A stretch of 64,000 bases of DNA from Jiella marina (lineage in GTDB: Bacteria > Pseudomonadota > Alphaproteobacteria > Rhizobiales > Rhizobiaceae). The DNA is taken from positions 124,001 to 188,000 of the forward strand of contig NZ_JAKQZG010000002.1 of NCBI RefSeq assembly GCF_024359545.1. Reading direction: 5' to 3'. The translations under genes and the position numbers were made by a program. Below are positions 27,109 to 34,534 of the stretch, piece after piece (the first letter of the stretch is position 1; every line of letters begins with the position of its first letter). A model generated the notes under the pieces. The model was not told the origin of the DNA and did not search any database. It saw nothing but the letters and a program-made list of their open reading frames with translations.

Positions 27109-27139
27109 CGTCATCCTCGGGACAAGCCCGAGGATGACG
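27109..27139. repeat. REP-like palindromic element
   Basis: A perfect 13-bp inverted repeat, CGTCATCCTCGGG and its complement around ACAAG. This sequence type (GTCATCCTCGGG...CCCGAGGATGAC) is a dispersed extragenic palindrome in many alphaproteobacterial genomes. It lies downstream of fxsA and may act as an mRNA 3' hairpin. No second copy was seen in the window. Confidence 0.7.
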
Positions 27140-27258
27140 TCGCATAGGGATAAGCGACGGAAAAATCATATATTTTAGCGTTTAAAGCGACTCGCCATTC
27201 CGCCCCGGGAAGCGATTCGCCGGAAACGCGGGAATGCTGCACGCTCCGGCGACGGTCC

Positions 27259-28266
27259 CTAGGCGGCCATCTGTCGCGCGTTGATCGCCTGCATTGCCCG
27301 GGCCGCGATCGCAAAGGACTCCAGCCGGGCCTGATGGTCGTGGATCTGACCGGTCAGGATCACTTCGTCCGGTTCCCAGCGCGCGATGAAGGCCGACAAT
27401 GTGCGCTCGACTGTCTGAGGCGAACCTGTCGCCGAGACCGTCAACGCCTGGGCGAGCATCGCCTGTGCCGACGGGTCGAGATGCTCGAGATAGCCCTCGA
27501 CCGGCGCCGGGAGCTTGCCGGGATTGCCGGTCCGCAGATTGACGAAGGCCTGCTCCATTGAACTCTTCAGCAGTGCGCCTTCTGCGTCCGTTTCGGCCGC
27601 GAAGACGTTGGCGGCCAGGATGAAATGAGGACGCGGCCAGCGCTCCGACGGGCGATAGGTCTCGCGATAGACTTCGAGGGCCTGATCGAGGGCACCAGGC
27701 GCGAAATGTGAAGCGAAGGCGTAAGGCAGGCCGAGATGAGCCGCCAGCTGGGCTCCATAGAGGCTCGATCCGAGAATGATGACCGGAACCTGCGTGCCAG
27801 TGCCCGGTACGGCCTTCGGCCCCGGCGCCCCGGTCTCGGGTTCGAAATAGCCGATCAGTTCCAGAACGTCTTCGGGAAAGCGGTCGCCGCCGGCGAGATT
27901 GCGGCGCAGCGCCCGGGCCGTCGCCATGTCCGTTCCGGGCGCACGCCCGAGCCCGAGATCGACCCGGTCCGGAAACAGGGTCGCCAGCGTTCCGAACTGT
28001 TCGGCGATCACCAGCGGCGCATGGTTCGGCAGCATGATGCCGCCGGCGCCGATGCGGATCGTCGAGGTGGCGTTGCCCACATGCGCCAACGCGACGGCCG
28101 TCGCCGCGCTGGCGATGCCCGGCATGGAATGATGCTCCGCCATCCAGTAGCGCTTGTAGCCGAGCGATTCGGCATGACGGGCGAGTTCGGCGGAGTTCTT
28201 CAGGGCGGTCGCGGCGTCGCTTCCTTCGGGAACGGGCGAAAGGTCCAGAACGGAATAGGCAGGCAT
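27259..28266 (-). CDS. LLM-class flavin-dependent oxidoreductase (luciferase-like)
   Basis: A 335-aa TIM-barrel flavoprotein of the luciferase-like monooxygenase family, MsnO8/YhbW type. It begins [19 protein letters not shown] and contains [20 protein letters not shown] and [17 protein letters not shown], conserved in this subgroup. Reduced FMN is probably supplied by a separate reductase; substrate unknown. GGAAG lies upstream of the ATG; the longer open frame upstream is not family-like. It is flanked by accessory, non-syntenic genes. Confidence 0.9.
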   Translation of the reverse strand: MPAYSVLDLSPVPEGSDAATALKNSAELARHAESLGYKRYWMAEHHSMPGIASAATAVALAHVGNATSTIRIGAGGIMLPNHAPLVIAEQFGTLATLFPDRVDLGLGRAPGTDMATARALRRNLAGGDRFPEDVLELIGYFEPETGAPGPKAVPGTGTQVPVIILGSSLYGAQLAAHLGLPYAFASHFAPGALDQALEVYRETYRPSERWPRPHFILAANVFAAETDAEGALLKSSMEQAFVNLRTGNPGKLPAPVEGYLEHLDPSAQAMLAQALTVSATGSPQTVERTLSAFIARWEPDEVILTGQIHDHQARLESFAIAARAMQAINARQMAA

Positions 28267-28578
28267 CGGAGCTTCCAATACGAAGTGATACTGAGGATTT
28301 TTACTTACATGGCGACGCCAGGCGCGAGGGGAAAGGTCGCATGCCTGCGGGCAGGAATGTCTCCTGCGTTCGCGATCTGAAGACAATCTGTCGCCTGGGA
28401 TGCCTCCGCGACGTCTCCGCCGATGCGGTCCGAGCCTCCGCCTTCCCATTCGCCGCTCGGCGAAGCGCAGTTGCCCTAGGGTAAACTTTGTGCCTAATCA
28501 TATGGCGGCCTGATCACGGTAGCGTGAAGCCGGCACGACCCGGCGCGCCCAGGGGAATCGTGTAGGGGGATTTCTGCA
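28267..28578. other. Divergent intergenic region
   Basis: This 312-base gap lies between the LLM oxidoreductase (minus) and a secreted-protein gene (plus). It should carry both promoters. GGGGGA lies about 9 nt before the plus-strand start. No palindrome or RNA element stood out. Confidence 0.4.
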
Positions 28579-29067
28579 ATGCGTCTCATCATTGCCGGCG
28601 CCGTTCTGGCGGCCGGGCTGTGCGTGTCCACGGCCAACGCACAATCTTTCGGCGTCACGAATATCGGCTCGCTGTCGGGCAACGCCAATCGCTGTTATGG
28701 CGAGGCCCGGGGCTGGGAAGTCGCCGCCGGCTACGATCGCGGCCACTTCGAATATTGCTACGCCGCGCGCGACCGGGACGGAAACGGCGACGACATCCGC
28801 ATCGGCTACGGTTCCGGTCAGTGGCAGATCGCCGTTCTGGTCGACTCCCGACCCGACTGGTATGGGCAGCTGGAAATCGACGGCCGAGCGATCGGTGCGA
28901 GCGGCACCGCCGCACAGCGCTGGACCTACGCCTGGATCGGCCTGCCGGAACTCGATGCCTTGCGCGGGGGCAGCCATGCGGTCCTCCGCATCGGCCCCTA
29001 TGACATCGACTTTTCGTTGTCGGGCGTGACCGCAGCGACGCTTCTCGTCGCGGAGCTGACGAGATGA
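28579..29067 (+). CDS. Secreted protein of unknown function
   Basis: A 162-aa protein with a signal peptide (MRLIIAGAVLAAGLCVSTANA, cleavage before QSFGVTN). The mature chain has two Cys in a Gly/Tyr/Asp-rich context (NRCYGEARGWEVAAGYDRGH, FEYCYAARDRDGNGDDIRIG) and a C-terminal stretch of alternating hydrophobic residues, suggesting a small beta-rich periplasmic or secreted domain. The DRDGNGDD segment resembles a calcium-binding loop but is a single copy. Family not recognised. An AT-rich island begins directly after its stop. Confidence 0.72.
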   Translation: MRLIIAGAVLAAGLCVSTANAQSFGVTNIGSLSGNANRCYGEARGWEVAAGYDRGHFEYCYAARDRDGNGDDIRIGYGSGQWQIAVLVDSRPDWYGQLEIDGRAIGASGTAAQRWTYAWIGLPELDALRGGSHAVLRIGPYDIDFSLSGVTAATLLVAELTR

Positions 29068-29569
29068 TGACCGAGTTGTCGTAAACTACGTATCAATCAT
29101 TAATAGAGTAAAAACCAGATAAATAAAGATAGCCAATAATGGGAAAGACGTTCTTTTTTCAGTGTGTTCTCGCGTCTTTTCCATGGATATATATTTATCT
29201 TATACGAGAAAGACGAAAATGGCGAAATAATTACGATGAAAATAAAAAGAGATACAAGCATTATTATGTATATTATATGCTTTCCCCCGAAGTACCAGGA
29301 AAAAAATACTTTATAATCAATGTATGTTGGATGTTTTTTTCTTTTGTTTTTATTGAGGTAATTTTATAATAATAGAATTTATCGTCAAATTATATCCCTC
29401 CAGCAGAAAAGTTCTCCTATCGATAGCACTGAGCATCTTGAAAAAAGTCAAATAATATCAGCCGCAGCTTCTTTGGGTGTCAATACAACAACAACTCGTG
29501 TTGTTGGCGTATACACCGAATTTGGGGGCGGTCAAAACATTTGGGGATTTGGTGGTGAGGGCGTTTTTG
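29068..29569. other. AT-rich island (probable acquired DNA or remnant)
   Basis: From just after the secreted-protein stop to about 29570 base composition drops sharply relative to the whole window, with runs of A and T and codons such as AAA, ATA and TTT. It contains a 76-codon ORF and a second open frame shifted by one base. No transposase, terminal inverted repeats or att-like direct repeats were recognised at the edges. Confidence 0.75.
29139..29369 (+). CDS. Small putative membrane protein in AT-rich island
   Basis: A 76-aa ORF with an N-terminal hydrophobic stretch (FFFQCVLASFPWIYIYLI), a basic Lys/Arg/Asn/Tyr-rich middle and a hydrophobic C-terminus (YFIINVCWMFFSFVFIEVIL), giving two possible membrane helices. 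Codon use is AT-rich, unlike all neighbours. No clear Shine-Dalgarno precedes the ATG. The next frame continues openly after its stop, so it may be the front part of a frameshifted gene. Family not recognised. Confidence 0.35.
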   Translation: MGKTFFFQCVLASFPWIYIYLIRERRKWRNNYDENKKRYKHYYVYYMLSPEVPGKKYFIINVCWMFFSFVFIEVIL

Positions 29570-29637
29570 GAGAGTGCGTCGGACCGCGAGGGCCATGGCG
29601 GCGGGCGCGGTCAGCCGGCCCCCTCTGCCAATTATAG
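29362..29637 (+). pseudogene. Frame-shifted continuation of the AT-rich ORF (no start codon)
   Basis: An open frame of 91 codons, +1 relative to the 76-aa ORF, reads through the AT-rich part (STEHLEKSQIISAAASLGV, then TRVVGVYTEFGGGQNIWGFG) and stops in the GC-rich DM9 gene. It has no ATG or GTG, and only one late TTG. The amino-acid pattern looks protein-like, so the simplest reading is that one longer gene was broken near 29360-29370. Confidence 0.3.
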
Positions 29638-30085
29638 GCCGCCGTCACCTGCCTCGACCGGCGTGGGCTGGGCCGATCAATCCGGCGGCGCGATCGATCG
29701 CGAGGCGATGCCGGTCGGCCACGAAGCCAATGGCGAGACCCTTTACGCCTGCACGGCAGCATTCAACAACGGCAATCATCCGGGCAAGCTTCGGCCGGCC
29801 TTCGGCGGCTGCGTCATCGGCTATGGCGGGCGGGAATACACGGTTCGCCAATATTCGACCCTGCTCGGCCAGGGTCGTTGGATCACGGCCTCATCACAAT
29901 ATCAGCTCCCCGAAGGAGCGTATGATGGCGGTAACGAGGCCAATGACAGCCCGCTCTACGTGTGCCGGGCGCCCTTCAACGGCGGGCTGCATCCCGGCAA
30001 GGTCGGCCCGTCCACCGGCGGCTGCAACGTCACCTATGGCGGCGTCGAACACACGATCTACCAGTTCGAGGTCCTCGTTCCGTAA
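29477..30085 (+). CDS. DM9/DUF3421 repeat protein, 5' end uncertain
   Basis: The C-terminal ~130 residues form two DM9 (DUF3421) repeats: PVGHEANGETLYACTAAF with HPGKLRPAFGGCVIGYGG, and YDGGNEANDSPLYVCRAPF with HPGKVGPSTGGCNVTYGG, each with paired Cys. DM9 modules in eukaryotes include mannose-binding lectins; bacterial roles are poorly known. The frame opens with GTG at 29477 in AT-rich DNA, but no signal peptide or good start is visible and GC-rich codon use begins only near 29570. The first in-frame ATG (29705) lies inside the first repeat. The gene is probably 5'-truncated or starts at an unusual codon. Confidence 0.6.
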   Translation: MSIQQQLVLLAYTPNLGAVKTFGDLVVRAFLESASDREGHGGGRGQPAPSANYRPPSPASTGVGWADQSGGAIDREAMPVGHEANGETLYACTAAFNNGNHPGKLRPAFGGCVIGYGGREYTVRQYSTLLGQGRWITASSQYQLPEGAYDGGNEANDSPLYVCRAPFNGGLHPGKVGPSTGGCNVTYGGVEHTIYQFEVLVP

Positions 30086-30261
30086 AACGGCTCGTCAAGG
30101 CGTCATCACACTTGGCCCCGCGCCTTGTCGTCGCCGGGCCTGCATGATAGCGCTCGCGCCCAAAGAAATTCCTGCCAGGCCATGCAACAGCATGACCCGG
30201 CGATTGGCGCGCGAGGCTACAGCATTCCGGCGCGCCGAACTGCGAACGAGAAAGGTTGACC

Positions 30262-30771
30262 ATGTCCGACACCAACGACGCCACCGGATCGAACGGCACC
30301 GCCACGGGCCAGCAGGCAACGCCGCCCGCGATCAACATCCTGACCCAGTACATCAAGGATCTCTCCTTCGAGAGCCCGAATTCCCCGGCCATCCTGCGCA
30401 CTCAGGCGCGCGGACCGGCAATCAATATCGGCGTCAATGTCGGTGCCAACGCGATCGAAGGCTCGGACGGTGAATACGACGTCCGGCTGACGCTGAACGC
30501 CAAGGCCGGCGAAGGCGCCGAGATGATGTTCCATGTGGAACTGGAATATGGCGGCGTCTTCCGCCTTCAGAACTTCCAGCAGGAGCATCTGCTTCCGGTT
30601 CTGTTCATCGAATGCCCGCGCCTGCTCTTCCCCTTCGCGCGTCAGGTCGTTGCGGATGTCACTCGCAATGGCGGCTTCCCGCCGCTGATGATCGACCCGA
30701 TCGACTTCGCCAAGCTGTTCCAGCAGCGCATGGCCGAGGAGCGGGCCCGTCAGCAGGTCCAGACCAGCTGA
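30262..30771 (+). CDS. secB: Protein-export chaperone SecB
   Basis: A 169-aa SecB. Recognisable segments are [40 protein letters not shown] and [20 protein letters not shown], ending [16 protein letters not shown]. SecB tetramers keep preproteins unfolded and deliver them to SecA. The ATG at 30262 has GAAAGG upstream. A strong terminator follows. Confidence 0.96.
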   Translation: MSDTNDATGSNGTATGQQATPPAINILTQYIKDLSFESPNSPAILRTQARGPAINIGVNVGANAIEGSDGEYDVRLTLNAKAGEGAEMMFHVELEYGGVFRLQNFQQEHLLPVLFIECPRLLFPFARQVVADVTRNGGFPPLMIDPIDFAKLFQQRMAEERARQQVQTS

Positions 30772-30801
30772 GCCAAGTTCTCCAGGATTTCCCGGAATCG
30801 A

Positions 30802-30837
30802 AGCGCCGGCTGCACCATGCGGCCGGCGCTTTTTTTG
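30802..30837 (+). terminator. Rho-independent terminator of secB
   Basis: Stem AGCGCCGGC / GCCGGCGCT (9 bp, perfect) with an 11-nt loop, followed by seven T. It lies 31 nt after the secB stop and before the convergent dnaQ gene. Confidence 0.9.
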
Positions 30838-30859
30838 CTTTCGGAAACCTGCGCCGCAA

Positions 30860-31609
30860 TCACGCCTTGGCGGCGACTGCCTGCTGCGGCTCTTCCTCGA
30901 GCTCTGCTGCCGGCCGGCCGAGATAGCGCCACCAGATCGCCTCCTCGCCGAGACTTTCGACGAAGACCAGATGGCGGACGGCTTCGTCTTCCGAGAGCCG
31001 AGGCTTCAGCGGAGCGGGCCGGCTCCTGACGCGCCGTACCGTCTCATCCCCTTCCTCGCTCTCCTCACCACCGCCGAAGACGAGGCCAAGGGCCGCCTGC
31101 CGGCCGCCGATCAGCTCGATGTATACTTCGGCGAGGAGCTGCGAATCGAGCAATGCGCCGTGCTTGTCGCGGCGGCTGGTATCGATCGAGAAGCGCGAGC
31201 AGAGGGCATCGAGGGTCGCCGGCGCCATCGGAAACTTGCGCCGCGCCATGGGCAGTGTGTCGATCACGCGCTCCGGCTCGATCGGCGGATGGCCGAGCCG
31301 CTTGAGTTCGGCATTCAGGAAGCGAATGTCGAAGCTTGCATTGTGGGCGATCAGCTTGCCGTCCGAGAAGAAATCCAGGAATTCGTCGGCGACTTCCGCA
31401 AAAAGCGGCTTGTCCGTCAGGAATTCGTCCGAAATGCCGTGAACGTCGAAGGCGGCAGGGTCGACCTTGCGATCGGCCGGGCGGATGAAGACGTGGTACT
31501 CGCGACCAGTCGGGATGTGGTTCCAGAGCTCGACACCGCCGATCTCGATCACGCGCTCCACATCCGGATCGAGGCCGGTGGTTTCGGTATCGAAAACGAT
31601 CTCGCGCAT
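30860..31609 (-). CDS. dnaQ: DNA polymerase III epsilon subunit (proofreading exonuclease)
   Basis: A 249-aa DEDDh 3'-5' exonuclease. Exo I is Asp7/Glu9 in VFDTETTGLD, Exo II lies in LIAHNASFDIRFLNAEL, and Exo III in RDKHGALLDSQLLAEVYIEL (His and Asp). The C-terminal tail, rich in Glu/Arg, is where the polymerase alpha-binding segment lies. It is convergent with secB, a pairing common in this order. Confidence 0.94.
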   Translation of the reverse strand: MREIVFDTETTGLDPDVERVIEIGGVELWNHIPTGREYHVFIRPADRKVDPAAFDVHGISDEFLTDKPLFAEVADEFLDFFSDGKLIAHNASFDIRFLNAELKRLGHPPIEPERVIDTLPMARRKFPMAPATLDALCSRFSIDTSRRDKHGALLDSQLLAEVYIELIGGRQAALGLVFGGGEESEEGDETVRRVRSRPAPLKPRLSEDEAVRHLVFVESLGEEAIWWRYLGRPAAELEEEPQQAVAAKA

Positions 31610-31762
31610 GGTTCCTCAGCTCCCCGCTCGCCTTTCTCGTCGCAGACTGACCGATGACGGGCAAGTCAGTCGACCGAGTTGCCCTTCCTTTCCACAGGCG
31701 ATGCCGATCGGTTAGGATCGAGGACGGACGCCAGCCAGCCATGAGGAGGCTAAGGGGGCATC

Positions 31763-32323
31763 ATGAACATTCAGACACCGACCATCCGCACTGTCGACGA
31801 TTTTCTGCGCTGGAACGAAGGACGGGAAGGCCGGCGGGAATTCGTGAGAGGGAGGATCGTCGAAATGATGACGGGCGGGACCGAGCAGCATGCTGAATTG
31901 ATGCTGCAAGTGGCGTTCTGCCTGAAATCGAAACTCCCTGTCTCCGACTATATCGTCACAGCCGCCGATTATGCCGTCAGAACACCGCTCGGGATCCGTT
32001 ACCCCGACGTTCTGGTGAAGCCGCGCTCGGGCGAAACACGTCGAAGCCTTGCCACGAATGAGGCTGTCCTCGTCGCGGAAATCCTCTCGCCCTCTTCCCT
32101 CGCGACTGATTTTGGCGAGAAGGCTCAGGAGTACACCGCACTCGATAGCCTCGCCCATTATCTCGTTCTATCCCAGGACGAGCCTCGCGTCTGGCTCTGG
32201 TCTCGCGACGAGGAGGGCGTCTTCAAGCGGCCGGAAATGATCGTCGGCCAGGACGAAACCGTCGAACTGGCCGGACTTGGCATCGCCATCACCCTTGCCG
32301 AGCTCTATCGCGGCATCGCATAA
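31763..32323 (+). CDS. Uma2 family endonuclease-like protein (DUF820)
   Basis: A 186-aa PD-(D/E)XK-fold protein. The nuclease core is visible in GIRYPDVLVKPR (Asp) and VLVAEILSPSS (Glu), followed by EKAQEYTALDSLAHYLVLSQ. Uma2 proteins are abundant, mostly uncharacterised predicted nucleases. AAGGGGG precedes the ATG by a few bases. It sits between dnaQ and hisF, where neither neighbour would normally have it. Confidence 0.88.
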   Translation: MNIQTPTIRTVDDFLRWNEGREGRREFVRGRIVEMMTGGTEQHAELMLQVAFCLKSKLPVSDYIVTAADYAVRTPLGIRYPDVLVKPRSGETRRSLATNEAVLVAEILSPSSLATDFGEKAQEYTALDSLAHYLVLSQDEPRVWLWSRDEEGVFKRPEMIVGQDETVELAGLGIAITLAELYRGIA

Positions 32324-32387
32324 GGACAGGCGATAACAAGCGCACGCGGCGACATGCGCGCGGTCGCCATCGAAGATTGTCCGAGCG

Positions 32388-33173
32388 ATGACCCTCAAAG
32401 CCCGCATCATCCCTTGCCTCGACGTGAAGGACGGCCGCGTCGTCAAAGGCGTCAATTTCGTCGATCTCGTCGATGCCGGCGATCCGGTGGAGGCCGCGCG
32501 TGCCTATGATGCGGCCGGGGCGGACGAGCTCTGCTTTCTCGACATCACAGCCTCTTCCGACAATCGCGAGACGATCTACGACGTCGTCGCGCGCACCGCC
32601 GAGGAATGCTTCATGCCGGTGACCGTCGGGGGCGGCGTCAGGACGGTGGCCGACGTGCGCAAGCTGCTTCTGGCCGGCGCCGACAAGGTTTCGATCAACA
32701 CGGCGGCCGTCAATCGGCCCGAATTCGTCGCCGAGGCTGCCGACAAGTTCGGCGACCAGTGCATCGTCGTCGCGATCGACGCACGACGCGTGGCGGACGA
32801 TGGCGACGAGCCGCGCTGGGAGATCTTCACCCATGGTGGGCGGACGGCGACAGGCATCGACGCCGTCGAGTTTGCCCGCAAGGTGGTGGCGAACGGAGCC
32901 GGTGAGATCCTTTTGACCTCCATGGACCGGGACGGCACCAAGTCCGGCTTCGATATCCCGCTCACACGGGCCGTTGCCGATGCGGTGGCCGTGCCGGTGA
33001 TCGCATCGGGCGGTGTCGGGACCCTCGATCATCTGGTCGAAGGCGTCCGCGACGGGCGGGCCGATGCGGTGCTCGCCGCCTCGATCTTTCATTTCGGCAC
33101 TCACACGATCGCCGAAGCCAAGACGCACATGGCCGAAAAGGGTATCGCCATGCGTCTCGACAAGGTCGGCTGA
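32388..33173 (+). CDS. hisF: Imidazole glycerol phosphate synthase subunit HisF
   Basis: A 261-aa (beta/alpha)8-barrel cyclase subunit that uses ammonia from HisH to make imidazole glycerol phosphate and AICAR. Asp12 in [15 protein letters not shown] and the Asp of VVAIDARRV near residue 130 are the catalytic pair; phosphate loops are [10 protein letters not shown] and IASGGVGTL. hisE and coaA follow; hisH and hisA, often directly upstream in Rhizobiales, are absent from the window. Confidence 0.96.
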   Translation: MTLKARIIPCLDVKDGRVVKGVNFVDLVDAGDPVEAARAYDAAGADELCFLDITASSDNRETIYDVVARTAEECFMPVTVGGGVRTVADVRKLLLAGADKVSINTAAVNRPEFVAEAADKFGDQCIVVAIDARRVADDGDEPRWEIFTHGGRTATGIDAVEFARKVVANGAGEILLTSMDRDGTKSGFDIPLTRAVADAVAVPVIASGGVGTLDHLVEGVRDGRADAVLAASIFHFGTHTIAEAKTHMAEKGIAMRLDKVG

Positions 33174-33205
33174 GACCGGCCTCACGAACGCGCAGAAGGG
33201 CAGGA

Positions 33206-33553
33206 ATGGAACGCTTCAGCCTCGAAGACCTGGAAAAGATCGTCGCTGCCCGAGCGGGATCGGACGATGCCTCGTCCTACACCGCATCGCTCGCGCAAAA
33301 GGGCGTGCCCCATACGGCGAAGAAACTCGGCGAGGAAGCGATCGAGACCGTGCTTGCGGCCGTCGGCGAAGACGACGAACGGATGGCCTCGGAGGCGGCC
33401 GACCTTCTCTATCACCTCCTCGTCCTTCTCAATCTACGGCAGGTTCCGCTTTCTGCCGTGATGGGCGAGTTGGCCCGCCGCACGGCCCAGACCGGCCTTG
33501 AGGAAAAGGCGGGGCGCGCTGCGGGCGGCGAGACAGCGGAGGACCGCGACTGA
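33206..33553 (+). CDS. hisE: Phosphoribosyl-ATP pyrophosphatase
   Basis: A 115-aa all-alpha NTP pyrophosphohydrolase for the second step of histidine synthesis. [19 protein letters not shown] followed by [15 protein letters not shown] contains the acidic metal-binding residues of the MazG-like fold. It lies 32 nt after hisF, and its TGA shares one base with the coaA ATG. Confidence 0.95.
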   Translation: MERFSLEDLEKIVAARAGSDDASSYTASLAQKGVPHTAKKLGEEAIETVLAAVGEDDERMASEAADLLYHLLVLLNLRQVPLSAVMGELARRTAQTGLEEKAGRAAGGETAEDRD

Positions 33554-34512
33554 TGGACCAGCTCGCGCCGGCAAAATACTCGCCCTACAGGGTGTTTGCG
33601 GCCGAGGACTGGGCCCGTTTTCGTGCCGACGCGCCGATGACATTGAGCGAGGACGAGGTCGCCCGGCTGCGCTCGCTCGGAGATCCGATCGATCTCGACG
33701 AGGTGGCGCGGATCTACCTGGCCGTGTCCCGCCTGATCTACGCCCATGTGGAGGCGACGCAGCTTCTTTTCAGCCAGCGCCAGCGCTTCCTGTTCGGCGA
33801 TGCGCCGGGCCGCAAGACGCCCTTCATCATCGGCATCGCCGGCTCGGTCGCCGTGGGCAAGTCGACCACCGCCCGCATCCTGAAGGAGCTGCTCGCCCGC
33901 TGGCCCACCTCCCCGAAGGTCGATCTGGTCACGACCGACGGTTTCCTGTTCCCCAACGCCGTGCTCGAAGCCGGCGGGCTGATGCGGCGCAAGGGCTTTC
34001 CCGAGAGCTACGACGTCGGCGCGATCCTGCGCTTTCTCTCGGCCATCAAGGCCGGACGACCGAAGGTCGAGGCCCCGGTCTATTCGCATCTGGTCTATGA
34101 CGTCATGCCGGGCCAAAAGGTGGTGGTCGACCGGCCGGACATCCTGATCTTCGAGGGGCTGAACGTGCTTCAGGTGCGCGAGATGCCGAAGGACGGGAAG
34201 GCGATCCCCTTCGTCTCGGACTTCTTCGACATCTCGATCTACATCGATGCCGACGAGACCGATATCCATCGCTGGTATATCGACCGCTTCATGCACCTGC
34301 GCGACACTGCGTTCCGCAGCCCGGAATCCTTCTTCCACCGCTATTCCAAGGTCTCCGCGGAGGAGGCGCATGCGATCGCCGAGGGGCTGTGGGCGGATAT
34401 CAACGCCAAGAACCTGCACGACAACATCCTGCCGACCCGACCGCGCGCAGACCTGATCCTGCGCAAGGGCCCCGAGCACCTGATCGAGCAGGTGGCCCTG
34501 CGCAAGCTGTAG
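33553..34512 (+). CDS. coaA: Pantothenate kinase, type I
   Basis: A 319-aa P-loop kinase catalysing the first step of coenzyme A synthesis. The Walker A motif is GSVAVGKST near residues 95-103; other family segments are [24 protein letters not shown] and IFEGLNVLQ. The start overlaps the hisE stop (TGATG), the classical hisE-coaA coupling of Rhizobiales. Confidence 0.96.
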   Translation: MDQLAPAKYSPYRVFAAEDWARFRADAPMTLSEDEVARLRSLGDPIDLDEVARIYLAVSRLIYAHVEATQLLFSQRQRFLFGDAPGRKTPFIIGIAGSVAVGKSTTARILKELLARWPTSPKVDLVTTDGFLFPNAVLEAGGLMRRKGFPESYDVGAILRFLSAIKAGRPKVEAPVYSHLVYDVMPGQKVVVDRPDILIFEGLNVLQVREMPKDGKAIPFVSDFFDISIYIDADETDIHRWYIDRFMHLRDTAFRSPESFFHRYSKVSAEEAHAIAEGLWADINAKNLHDNILPTRPRADLILRKGPEHLIEQVALRKL

Positions 34513-34534
34513 CCTCGGCTGGCGGAACCGACCC

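Noticed and set aside
29068-29570. Insertion sequence or prophage remnant as explanation for the AT-rich island
   Set aside because: No transposase, integrase, terminal inverted repeats or target duplications were found by eye; only composition supports acquisition.
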